From the NCBI GenBank assembly GCA_002084765.1, contig NBMB01000003.1, forward strand, positions 185,702 through 249,701: DNA of 64,000 nucleotides. The letters run 5' to 3'. The notes under the pieces were generated by a model. The model was not told where the DNA came from, ran no database searches, and saw only the letters and a list, made by a program, of their open reading frames with translations. A program made the position numbers and the translations under genes. Positions 53,343 through 61,229 of the stretch are shown here, piece by piece. Source of the DNA: Candidatus Cloacimonetes bacterium 4572_55 (lineage in GTDB: Bacteria; 4572-55). Every line of letters begins with the position of its first letter. Position 1 is the stretch's first letter.

Positions 53343-54500
53343 CTATACTACTTCCGGGCAAGAGGTCGGCGTATCAGAGAGAAACGCAATCGGTTTTTCC
53401 TCGATAAAATGATCTATTTCCAGAAAAGAAGCCGACTCTGATCTGATATATTCCGTCAGTTCTTTTTTTGCTTTTTCCGCGTCTCCCATCTCGCTATAGA
53501 CAAAAATTTTCAGCAAGCACGTATAGGTGTCGCTCGGGACCTCTTCCAACGCGTGATCGATCTGCCGCAGCGCGTCGCCGTACATCCCTTTGCGCAGATA
53601 GGCATGAGCCAATGCCAAAAGAAATCGATAATCTTCTGGATTCTCCATACTCAGCTTCTCGTAAATTTGCTCGACTCGATCGTATCGCTCCAGCTTGAAC
53701 AACGCAGGTTCGATCCGGTTCAATAAAAGATATGCCTTGTCGGGATGGATTGTCAGAATTTTCTCCCATATATCGACAGCTTGCTTAATCCGCTCTTCCT
53801 GATAAAGCGCGTCTCCCCAATAGAGATATGCCTCAGTGCAGGATTTGTCCATCTTGATCGCTCGTTTAAATACTTGAATCGCTTGTTTATAATCTGCATC
53901 TTTTAGATGACTCCGACCGATTCGAGTCAGATAGAGAGCCAATTTTTCTGGTTGCTTACGGTTTTCGATATGATAGACTGTTTTCAGCGTTTCAAAAGCC
54001 GGCTCCCATTCTTCCAAAATTTCATACTCTTTAAATAGCTGACGCAGAACCCGCAGATTTTTCGCGTCCCGCTCCAATGCGCGCTTCAACGCGGAGACTG
54101 CTTTTTTATGCCGACCCATACCGCGATAGTCGAGTGCTATTGTCAGATAAAGTTTCGCCCAATTCCTGACAGGCAAGTCTGTACGAGCGGTCAATTGATG
54201 ATGAATCTGCAACGCTTTCTCATATTGATCCCGCTGTCGAAACAAGTCTCCGAGACGAATATACGCGTCAAAATTCTGCGGATTGGATCGCACTTCTTCT
54301 CGTAGCATCTCAAACGCGGCTTTGGGATGATTGTCTAAGATAGCGACGACGCCCCGCACATAATAGGGGGATGTCGAGACCGGCAATTCGGATGATTTCT
54401 TGGGTCGATTCAACAAATAAAAATAAACTGAAAAACCAAATCCAATAAGAATCGCAGCCAATATAATCAAATAAATATGCTGATTATAATCGGTTTCCAT
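53343..54500 (-). CDS. Membrane-anchored TPR protein, LapB (YciM)-like
   Basis: 385 residues. N-terminal membrane helix (IYLIILAAILIGFGFSVYFY), then about nine TPR units, e.g. NFDAYIRLGDLFRQRDQYEKAL and TEAYLYWGDALYQEERIKQA. LapB regulates LpxC turnover and LPS synthesis in Proteobacteria; the partner-like lapA gene lies three bases upstream, which supports the assignment. The C-terminal rubredoxin-type zinc domain of E. coli LapB is absent here (tail ends TSCPEVV), so function may differ. Confidence 0.75.
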   Translation of the reverse strand: METDYNQHIYLIILAAILIGFGFSVYFYLLNRPKKSSELPVSTSPYYVRGVVAILDNHPKAAFEMLREEVRSNPQNFDAYIRLGDLFRQRDQYEKALQIHHQLTARTDLPVRNWAKLYLTIALDYRGMGRHKKAVSALKRALERDAKNLRVLRQLFKEYEILEEWEPAFETLKTVYHIENRKQPEKLALYLTRIGRSHLKDADYKQAIQVFKRAIKMDKSCTEAYLYWGDALYQEERIKQAVDIWEKILTIHPDKAYLLLNRIEPALFKLERYDRVEQIYEKLSMENPEDYRFLLALAHAYLRKGMYGDALRQIDHALEEVPSDTYTCLLKIFVYSEMGDAEKAKKELTEYIRSESASFLEIDHFIEEKPIAFLSDTPTSCPEVV

Positions 54501-54503
54501 AGC

Positions 54504-54830
54504 CTACTCCTGAAAAATATCTCCGCTTTCATCCTCAATAGGAAGATTTTGAATCTGCGAGATGTTTTGGTTCAACGATTGATTCTTTTTATTTAGTCCG
54601 CGGATAATTTGCTGATAATAAAACTCTCGTATCATCAGATAAGGCATCATCAACATTGCGCCTGCGGCTGCGGACGCCAAGATAATCCAGCCGCTTTGTG
54701 TTTGATAACGCTGATAAATCAGATTGACCGACGCTTCATATTCCACGCCGAGATTCATCCCTAAGAAAAAAAGCAAAGTTAATAAGATAAGAAAAAATAA
54801 AATCGGCTTCAAAATCCCAGTTATAGCCAT
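54504..54830 (-). CDS. LapA-domain membrane protein
   Basis: 108 residues with two membrane helices (about 7-28 and 45-66) flanking a short loop with NLGVEYEASVNLIYQ, then a coiled tail (GLNKKNQSLNQNISQ). The pattern fits the LapA/DUF1049 family, whose members form a complex with LapB at the inner membrane. Three bases separate it from the TPR gene. LapA identity is by size, topology and neighbour. Confidence 0.72.
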   Translation of the reverse strand: MAITGILKPILFFLILLTLLFFLGMNLGVEYEASVNLIYQRYQTQSGWIILASAAAGAMLMMPYLMIREFYYQQIIRGLNKKNQSLNQNISQIQNLPIEDESGDIFQE

Positions 54831-54848
54831 ATTTACCTCACAAAAAAA

Positions 54849-56189
54849 TTAAATCTGTTTACCGATTAGCGTCCAACCGCTCGCTTCCGTGACCCGAATG
54901 TGAATCAAGTCGCCCAAATTTTCATTGTTTTTTGGAAATACGACCATCTGATTCTGCCGGTTGCGTCCACGGGACTGATTTTCTCGCTTCCCTTCCCCTT
55001 GGACCAAAACTTCCACGCTTTGTCCCACCATGGATTGACTGCGCTCGTGCGTCTGACTCCGCTGCAACGCAATCAACCTGGTCAGTCTCTCTTGACTCAC
55101 ATCGTCAGGAACCCGATCGTCATAGAAATGTGTCGCGGCGGTTCCGTCACGAAAAGAGAACTTGAATAGATAGGATGTATGAAAATTTATATCGACCATC
55201 AGGTCATGAGTGGCTTGGAAATCCTCTTCGGTCTCGCCCGGAAATCCAACGATCACGTCGGTGGTGAGTCCGATATGGGGCATGAGTTCTCGTAACCTTT
55301 CCACTTTCCTACGATATTCATCGATTTTGTATAGGCGAACCATGCGTTTTAGGATTCGATCCGATCCGGATTGGACCGGGAAATGAAGATGTTCGCACAC
55401 CTTCTCGCATTCCGCCATAGCGACCATTGCATCTTCAGTCATATCATACGGATGGGGACTAGTGAAGCGAATTCTCTCCAATCCGTGGATACGATTCAAT
55501 TTTCGCAATAGATCGGCAAACCCAACCTGACCGTCATGATACGCGTTGACTGTTTGACCCAATAAGGTGATTTCCTTCACCCCGTTTTCAACCAAATTCT
55601 GAACTTCGGATTCGATTTCAATATGTGGGCGGCTCCTCTCACGACCTCGAACATGCGGAACAATGCAAAAAGTGCAGCGTTTATTACAGCCGCGCATGAT
55701 CGTGACCCAGGCGTGAGGGGAATCGGATCGATCCGGCTTAATATCCTGATAATTCTCGGTTTGATCCAATTTTAACCATGCCTGATGTTGATGCGATTCC
55801 CGATTATTCGAGATCAGCGTCGGCAGATGTCGATACCCATCTGGACCCACGGTCACATCGACGTATGGTGCTTTTTTCGACAAAGAAACTCCCATACGCT
55901 GCGCCATGCATCCAACTACTCCGACGATCAAGCTCTTTTTCTTTAGCTTGAATTTGTTGATCTGGCTCACCCGACCTAACACTCGTTGCTCGGCATGCTC
56001 CCGGACCGCGCAGGTATTCATCAGGATCACATCCGCGGTTTCTATCGAATCCGTGGGCGTCATGCCGTCTTGCTTCAGCACGCTGGTGATGATCTCCGAG
56101 TCGCTGACGTTCATCTGACAGCCGTATGTCTCGAGATAAAATGTCAGATGATGATTTGACGACACAGCCATGTGGTTTTGGTTATTCAT
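54849..56189 (-). CDS. miaB: tRNA-2-methylthio-N6-dimethylallyladenosine synthase
   Basis: Radical SAM methylthiotransferase acting on A37 of tRNAs. 446 residues: N-terminal MTTase domain with ETYGCQMNVSDSE, NTCAVREHAEQ and VVGCMAQR supplying the auxiliary cluster cysteines; radical SAM motif RGCNKRCTFCIVPHVRGRERS; TRAM domain at the C-terminus (SQSMVGQSVEVLVQG ... DLIHIRVTEA). Upstream GGAGAG supports the ATG at 56189. Fifteen bases separate it from the mtaB stop codon, and the two related enzymes are probably co-transcribed. Confidence 0.96.
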   Translation of the reverse strand: MNNQNHMAVSSNHHLTFYLETYGCQMNVSDSEIITSVLKQDGMTPTDSIETADVILMNTCAVREHAEQRVLGRVSQINKFKLKKKSLIVGVVGCMAQRMGVSLSKKAPYVDVTVGPDGYRHLPTLISNNRESHQHQAWLKLDQTENYQDIKPDRSDSPHAWVTIMRGCNKRCTFCIVPHVRGRERSRPHIEIESEVQNLVENGVKEITLLGQTVNAYHDGQVGFADLLRKLNRIHGLERIRFTSPHPYDMTEDAMVAMAECEKVCEHLHFPVQSGSDRILKRMVRLYKIDEYRRKVERLRELMPHIGLTTDVIVGFPGETEEDFQATHDLMVDINFHTSYLFKFSFRDGTAATHFYDDRVPDDVSQERLTRLIALQRSQTHERSQSMVGQSVEVLVQGEGKRENQSRGRNRQNQMVVFPKNNENLGDLIHIRVTEASGWTLIGKQI

Positions 56190-56204
56190 ATCGTGCTCTC
56201 TCCA

Positions 56205-57536
56205 TTAAAAAACTTCTTCTCCGACCATTCCTTCTTGTTGAAACTTGGTCAACCGCACATAAATCAATTGATTCATCCGATTCTCTGATCCAGGAAAAGA
56301 GACTCGAATGTAATTATCTGAAAGCCCTGTCAATCGCCCGGATTTATCATAGCGATTTTCGACAATGACGCTCAGCGTCCGACCGAGAAATTGCTTATAA
56401 AATTGCTCTTTTTTTTGCTTTCCCAACTCCCGCAGAATCCGACTCTGTTTCGCCTTGGTCTCCTCTGGGATCTGGTTGGGCATATCCGCGGCGGCGGTAT
56501 TCGGTCTCGGGGAATAGGGAAATACATGCAAATAGACGATAGGTAGTCGCTCTATCAGTCCATAGCTTTGATCAAAATTTTTCGCGGTTTCTCCGGGGAA
56601 ACCGACCATCATATCGCTGCCGATTCCGACGGAAGGGATTGCTTCTGCGACTCGACGGATTCGATCCACAACATCCTGTCGCTGATAGGGACGCCGCATT
56701 TCTCGAAGGATTTTGTCATCCCCACTTTGCAACGATAAATGAATATGGTTGCAAATTTTGGGTTGCCCTGCTATGAGATTGATCAGCTCGTCGGTTAAAG
56801 CCAGCGGGCTTACCGAACTCAGCCGAATTCGTTCCAAATCCTTAAGTTGCGACAAATTCTGCAAAACGTTGGATAGAGTATACACTTTTTTTATATCTTT
56901 GCCGTAACTTTCTATGCGGACACCCGTCAAAATAATCTCTTTATAGCCGTTTTTTGACAGCCGTTCTGCTTCCTGGATTAAGTCTGCCATGGGTCGGCTC
57001 CGGTTGGGACCCCGCGCCTGAGTGATCGCGCAAAAACTGCATGACAAGTCGCAACCGTCTTGAATCTTGAGGAACGCGCGAGTTTGACCGGAAAATCGAT
57101 CCAGCCGGTAAGGTTCATAACTTTTTTGGCGATTGATATCGGAGACAGCGATGATTGGACGAGATGGACTATTCCCAGCCTGAATGGTTTCAGACCGGAT
57201 ATAATCCACAATTTTTGCTCGCTCCGCATTTCCGATAACGCCTCGAATGCTCGATATCTTCGCTATCTCTTCCGATCGCAGTTGGGCGTAGCAGCCAGTT
57301 AGATAGACGAGCGCGTCAGAATTTTGGCGCAACGCGCGTCGGATCAAACGCCGACATTCTTGATCTGCCCGTTCGGTCACAGTGCAGCTGTTGATCATGT
57401 AAATATCGGCGGTCTGCTTGAAAGGGACAACCACATATCCAGCAGCTTCAAACTGCTGCCTCATCGCCTCAGTCTCATATTGGTTGACTTTGCAGCCTAA
57501 TGTATGAAAAGCGATACGATTCATGCTCTTTCTCAT
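56205..57536 (-). CDS. mtaB: tRNA N6-threonylcarbamoyladenosine C2 methylthiotransferase MtaB
   Basis: 443 residues, paralogue of MiaB. MTTase domain with FHTLGCKVNQYETEAMRQQF, INSCTVTERADQE and LTGCYAQL; radical SAM motif KIQDGCDLSCSFCAITQARG; C-terminal TRAM-like part with NYIRVSF. The KVNQYE signature separates MtaB from MiaB. Start at 57536 overlaps the DUF502 stop codon (ATGA), implying coupled translation; an in-frame ATG at 57524 is possible. Confidence 0.94.
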   Translation of the reverse strand: MRKSMNRIAFHTLGCKVNQYETEAMRQQFEAAGYVVVPFKQTADIYMINSCTVTERADQECRRLIRRALRQNSDALVYLTGCYAQLRSEEIAKISSIRGVIGNAERAKIVDYIRSETIQAGNSPSRPIIAVSDINRQKSYEPYRLDRFSGQTRAFLKIQDGCDLSCSFCAITQARGPNRSRPMADLIQEAERLSKNGYKEIILTGVRIESYGKDIKKVYTLSNVLQNLSQLKDLERIRLSSVSPLALTDELINLIAGQPKICNHIHLSLQSGDDKILREMRRPYQRQDVVDRIRRVAEAIPSVGIGSDMMVGFPGETAKNFDQSYGLIERLPIVYLHVFPYSPRPNTAAADMPNQIPEETKAKQSRILRELGKQKKEQFYKQFLGRTLSVIVENRYDKSGRLTGLSDNYIRVSFPGSENRMNQLIYVRLTKFQQEGMVGEEVF

Positions 57537-58390
57537 AATCTGCCGAATGGGCGTCTGCCCACAACAGCACCGCTTTCTTCCAGATTTCGACGCATCTTGG
57601 CTTCCAGAATGAGACGACCGAGCGGGATTTCCGGCACAGGAAACGCGGCGTTCAGCATTTCTTCCGCGACCAATCCGCCAGACATAACCAGCTTGATCCC
57701 CTCCTCCACAGTCAAGCCAGCGGGGATCACTTTAGATTTCGGGATCACGAGGATAAATCCAGACGTGGGGTTGGGAGTTGTCGGCAAAAAAGCTGTGACC
57801 ATTTCCTGATTATTCTGGTCGACCAAATCTTTTGTGACAAAAGCGATAGCATAGGAGTCACTTTTTGGATATTCCACAAAAACTACGCGCTGAAACGACT
57901 TTTTGTCTTGCATGGCGATCGCCAATGTCAATTGTTTCGCCGCCTGGTAAATGTTCTTGACTACCGGTAAGCGGGTGATCACAAGTTCGCCTAACTCCAC
58001 GACCCGCTTGCCCAGGACGTTGGAGGCGAGTAAACCGGTGAAATAGATCACCAATACCATACTCGCCAGTCCGACTCCAGGAATTTTCCATTCAATAGGG
58101 AAATAAACATGGATGAGCCTATGCACGTAGGGAGAGACAAACCCGTCCAGCACATCAAATAAAAGCCGTAGCAGCAAATAGGTGAGAAAAATGGGAATGA
58201 TTACCAAAATACCGGCAACCAAATGCTGGCGAAAAAGTCGACGCTTTTTCCCCTTTTTTTTCCGTGAGCTGGTTGAAGGTGCTTTCACTTCGGAAGGTTT
58301 GACAAAAGGGAGAAGAGAAAAGAGTCGCTTAAAAAATTTTTTTGCTCGGTATTTAAGCCATAAAGTTGTGGATTCACTCAAAAGCGGCAT
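57533..58390 (-). CDS. DUF502 family membrane protein
   Basis: 285 residues. A basic Ser/Lys-rich N-terminal region is followed by two membrane helices (LVAGILVIIPIFLTYLLL and GVGLASMVLVIYFTGLLA) and a conserved soluble domain with VIPLVKNIYQAAKQ-like RLPVVKNIYQAAKQLTLAI, FVEYPKSDSYAIAFVTKD and FLPTTPNPTSGFILVIPKS, typical of DUF502. Function unknown. The start at 58390 (GAGGA just upstream) is preferred over 58483, which would overlap the PAP2 gene. Confidence 0.85.
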   Translation of the reverse strand: MPLLSESTTLWLKYRAKKFFKRLFSLLPFVKPSEVKAPSTSSRKKKGKKRRLFRQHLVAGILVIIPIFLTYLLLRLLFDVLDGFVSPYVHRLIHVYFPIEWKIPGVGLASMVLVIYFTGLLASNVLGKRVVELGELVITRLPVVKNIYQAAKQLTLAIAMQDKKSFQRVVFVEYPKSDSYAIAFVTKDLVDQNNQEMVTAFLPTTPNPTSGFILVIPKSKVIPAGLTVEEGIKLVMSGGLVAEEMLNAAFPVPEIPLGRLILEAKMRRNLEESGAVVGRRPFGRL

Positions 58391-58415
58391 AGTTCCTCGG
58401 TTTTGTGTTAAAGGG

Positions 58416-59327
58416 TTAAAAAGATTTGCTAAAATTACATGAAGTCCGATCTTCTTGAATCCGAGCTTGACATCGGCGAGCACTCCAGTCGAACAACAGT
58501 CCCAGAGATATCCCGGTGATCACGTCGATCACATAATGATAGCGTCCGTATACCGTTGACCAATACATCCCAAACACCATAATGATAGATAGAATAAAGA
58601 CTTTGCGCGGCGTGTATCGATAGACATTCAGCAGATATACGGTTGAGACGCAACAATGAACGCTGGGAAAAGCACCTCCGCGCATGGCTCCTTTGTCCAT
58701 AAACATGTCGATCACTGCCGTAAAAAAATAGCCGTTCAGTCGAACATCTTCCGAGGCGATGAGGCCAAACTCGGGCAAAGCAAATCGCGGGCTGGAAGCT
58801 GGGATAAGAGCAAAAAATATGTAGGAAAAACTATACGCCATGACTATCCCGCCCATAAATCCTTCGTAAACCAAAGCCGGTTTATGTTTCCAAAAATAAT
58901 AGACCAATACTGGCACATATACAAAATAGCTGAAATAGAAAAAATTGGCGCATTCGTTCAGAAAAAGATTTCCATGCTCAGGCAACCAAATCGTGGGATG
59001 CACGCCAAATATGCTATAGTCGATCGCGACCAGCGCGTCGTCAAACCAACGGGGAAAAATGATTTGCACAAAATAGGCGGATTCCTTATAACCCAATAAA
59101 GCTATTATATAAGGATAGAAGCTTCGGACAATTTTCCATTTACCAACGGAAAAACCAAGCTTATTTGCCATCCATATAATCGCGGGCACAGCGAGTGTGT
59201 GCCCTCCAACAAAGAGATACCAGTATGCCAGGCGGTCTCGAAACAGAATCGATATCCCCACAATCCATAAAAAATAGAGGATTGTGACCCATTCTTTGAT
59301 ATGAAGCGGTTTTAGATACGTTGCCAT
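58416..59327 (-). CDS. PAP2-superfamily membrane phosphatase
   Basis: 303 residues with about seven membrane helices. PAP2 motifs are GGAFPSVHCCVSTVY (central His) and STVYGRYHYVIDVITG (His and Asp of the nucleophile motif). Members remove phosphate from lipid phosphates such as phosphatidic acid or undecaprenyl pyrophosphate, or transfer phosphoinositol; the substrate cannot be told. It lies between rimP and the DUF502 gene on the same strand with gaps of about 25 bases. Confidence 0.85.
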   Translation of the reverse strand: MATYLKPLHIKEWVTILYFLWIVGISILFRDRLAYWYLFVGGHTLAVPAIIWMANKLGFSVGKWKIVRSFYPYIIALLGYKESAYFVQIIFPRWFDDALVAIDYSIFGVHPTIWLPEHGNLFLNECANFFYFSYFVYVPVLVYYFWKHKPALVYEGFMGGIVMAYSFSYIFFALIPASSPRFALPEFGLIASEDVRLNGYFFTAVIDMFMDKGAMRGGAFPSVHCCVSTVYLLNVYRYTPRKVFILSIIMVFGMYWSTVYGRYHYVIDVITGISLGLLFDWSARRCQARIQEDRTSCNFSKSF

Positions 59328-59353
59328 GAATCACCAAACAATTCAGGGGGAGT

Positions 59354-59842
59354 TTACCGATTCCATTCGTATTTTATGCGGGCTTTTTTGATAGCGGAAA
59401 AAGGAACGCGCAGTTCCTCGCCCTTTTCATCTTCAAGAATTATGAGATGGTTCTCAACGCCGCGCAAAATTCCGACAGTGAGAGCGGTTCTGCCCGCGGA
59501 GCCAAATGTATGGATATGGGCTTTGTTTCCGGCAAAACGTTGAAAATGCGTTTCTTTGACCAATGGGCGATCTAATCCGGGAGATGAGACCTCCAGCACA
59601 TAAGGCTGGTCAAATTCCGCTTCAAACTCAAGAATGTCTCCCAATTCTCGGTTCATACGCGCGCACTCATCGACCGTGATGCCGCTCACTTCACTCAGCC
59701 GATCTAAAAAAAATCGCAATATGGTTCGTCTTTTCCCCGGAATGACTTCCAGCTGCACCAATTCGAAGCCTTTATCTTCTAAGATCGGGTCGCACAGACC
59801 GATCAATTTATCCCGCAGCCTATTGCATTTTGTTTTTATCAT
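59354..59842 (-). CDS. rimP: Ribosome maturation factor RimP
   Basis: 162 residues. N-terminal domain with CDPILEDKGFELVQLEVIPG, VDECARMNRELGDIL and YVLEVSSPGLDRPLVKETHF; C-terminal SH3-like domain ending FSAIKKARIKYEW. Required for assembly of the 30S subunit. In most bacteria rimP is followed by nusA and infB; here it is followed by the PAP2 gene, so the usual operon is broken up. Fourteen bases separate it from the radical SAM gene. Confidence 0.95.
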   Translation of the reverse strand: MIKTKCNRLRDKLIGLCDPILEDKGFELVQLEVIPGKRRTILRFFLDRLSEVSGITVDECARMNRELGDILEFEAEFDQPYVLEVSSPGLDRPLVKETHFQRFAGNKAHIHTFGSAGRTALTVGILRGVENHLIILEDEKGEELRVPFSAIKKARIKYEWNR

Positions 59843-59856
59843 AAATAAGGATTCCT

Positions 59857-60861
59857 CTACTTTTCAGATATTTTCTCAAATTCGCCGGTCGCTGGATAGT
59901 CAGAAGAAGTTCCAGTCCAGAATCGGACGCCATGCCGCTCGATCAGCCTTACGCGGCTATCTGCTTGTAGCTTTTCCATTTCTCTGGAGAGATCGGATCC
60001 GACCGGAAGACACCGAGCCAATGCCCGTTCCAACTCAGTTTGCTCAATCGGATGACGGGAAACGATACGACTCACCGCGTCCGCGAGATTGTCAAATCCA
60101 TTCAGATCAAAATCGACTGAATGGGGATAAATCACCTTGCAGACAGAGCCAAAAATCGCCCTGGCGCGCATCACGCCCTCATCATTCGATGGGAGTGCCC
60201 ATGTCTCGGACGGAGAACGAATTGGCAGGAGGATGTGCGACTGATCCGGTCGGATTTGCTCCAATTTTTCCGCAATATCGCGCAGTGCGGACTCTGTATC
60301 GTTCATTCCTCGTATCAGCATGGTTTCAACCCAGAGCGCGCCCTTATATTCACGACGAAATTCGATCGCTCCGCGAATCAATCGGTCAAAATCGTTATTA
60401 TTATTGAAATTGAAAGAGTGATGCGGACGGTTGATACGGCGATAAAGTTCTGGAGAACCCGCATCCAGAGAGGGTAACACAGCATCCGCAACGAGCAAAT
60501 CGGATCGTACCTCGGGTCGATAGAGCAGCGCGCCGTTTGTGATCACGCACACAGGCAGATCGACCGAAGATTGCACTTCCCTGATAATTTTTCCGATATC
60601 GGAATGCAGCGTGGGCTCGCCGGAACCGACAAAGGATATCCAGTCGATCTTGCCCTTATATTGCCTGATCGCGTCCAGGGTCTCGGCTACGATCTCCTCC
60701 GGCGGAAAATAGGATTTCCGTTCATTCACTACGGGCTGAGAACGACCCAACTGGCAATAAACGCAGTTCAGATTGCATGTTTTGTGCGGAATGGGGTCAA
60801 CCCCAAGCGATCTGCCAAGCCGGCGGGAAGCGACAGGACCAAATACAAATTTTTTTCTCAT
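59857..60861 (-). CDS. Radical SAM protein
   Basis: 334 residues. Begins FGPVASRRLGRSLGVDPIP, followed by the cluster motif CNLNCVYCQLG (Cys at about 29, 33, 36), WISFVGSGEPTLHSDIG and a barrel segment VETMLIRGMNDTE. This is the common stand-alone radical SAM family with a C-terminal winged-helix-like segment; the reaction is unknown. The start codon lies in the first of four 11-base tandem repeats, each carrying an ATG; only the proximal one is in frame. Confidence 0.9.
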   Translation of the reverse strand: MRKKFVFGPVASRRLGRSLGVDPIPHKTCNLNCVYCQLGRSQPVVNERKSYFPPEEIVAETLDAIRQYKGKIDWISFVGSGEPTLHSDIGKIIREVQSSVDLPVCVITNGALLYRPEVRSDLLVADAVLPSLDAGSPELYRRINRPHHSFNFNNNNDFDRLIRGAIEFRREYKGALWVETMLIRGMNDTESALRDIAEKLEQIRPDQSHILLPIRSPSETWALPSNDEGVMRARAIFGSVCKVIYPHSVDFDLNGFDNLADAVSRIVSRHPIEQTELERALARCLPVGSDLSREMEKLQADSRVRLIERHGVRFWTGTSSDYPATGEFEKISEK

Positions 60862-60893
60862 TTTTTTCTCATTTTTTTCTCATTTTTTTCTCA
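60850..60893 (-). repeat. Four 11-bp tandem units holding nested start codons
   Basis: Plus-strand TTTTTTTCTCA occurs four times without change. On the minus strand each unit reads TGAGAAAAAAA, and the junctions create ATGAG. The three upstream ATGs each open a five-codon frame, Met-Arg-Lys-Lys-stop, whose TGA overlaps the next ATG. The fourth ATG starts the radical SAM protein. Confidence 0.93.
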
Positions 60894-61229
60894 TAATTTG
60901 AAAAACGTTTCCGAAATATGAGCCTGTAACTTAATCAATAGGATTGGATTGCGCCCGTAATTTATTATGCACGCGCAAATAAAATAAAATTTCCCCTGTT
61001 TTCAAATTTCCGATTGAGCAGTCGCTAAATTTTTATCAAAATAGTTGATTTATTTGCATAGTCAATTATTTTATATATTTTTGGCTTGTATTATTTGCCA
61101 TCATGGAGAGATAGATAGCATAAATAGTTGAAAATTATTGGATTACTTTAAGTTTTTTTTGATGTCAGCGGTTTAATATAATCGTATTATAGAGTTTATT
61201 ATAGGATTTATCATAAGATTAGGGATAAA
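60862..61229. other. Divergent intergenic region upstream of parC
   Basis: 368 very AT-rich bases. Contents: the end of the 11-bp repeat; a TTGCGC...GCGCAA dyad at 60949-60978 that shares TTGCGCCC with the enhancer sites at 7630 and 12786; a TATAAT at 61177-61182 without a clear -35; and three imperfect 12-base units (TTATAGAGTTTA, TTATAGGATTTA, TCATAAGATTAG) at 61187-61222 just before the parC start. No ORF is supported. Confidence 0.6.

Noticed and set aside
60850..60893. Short direct repeats as a CRISPR array
   Set aside because: Units are 11 bases with no spacers; the same holds for the 10-base units at 27586. No cas genes are present in the window.
61062..61100. Possible sigma-54 promoter upstream of parC (TTGGCTTG...TTTGCC)
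   Set aside because: GG and GC are 14 bases apart instead of 12, so the element would not function as a -24/-12 promoter.
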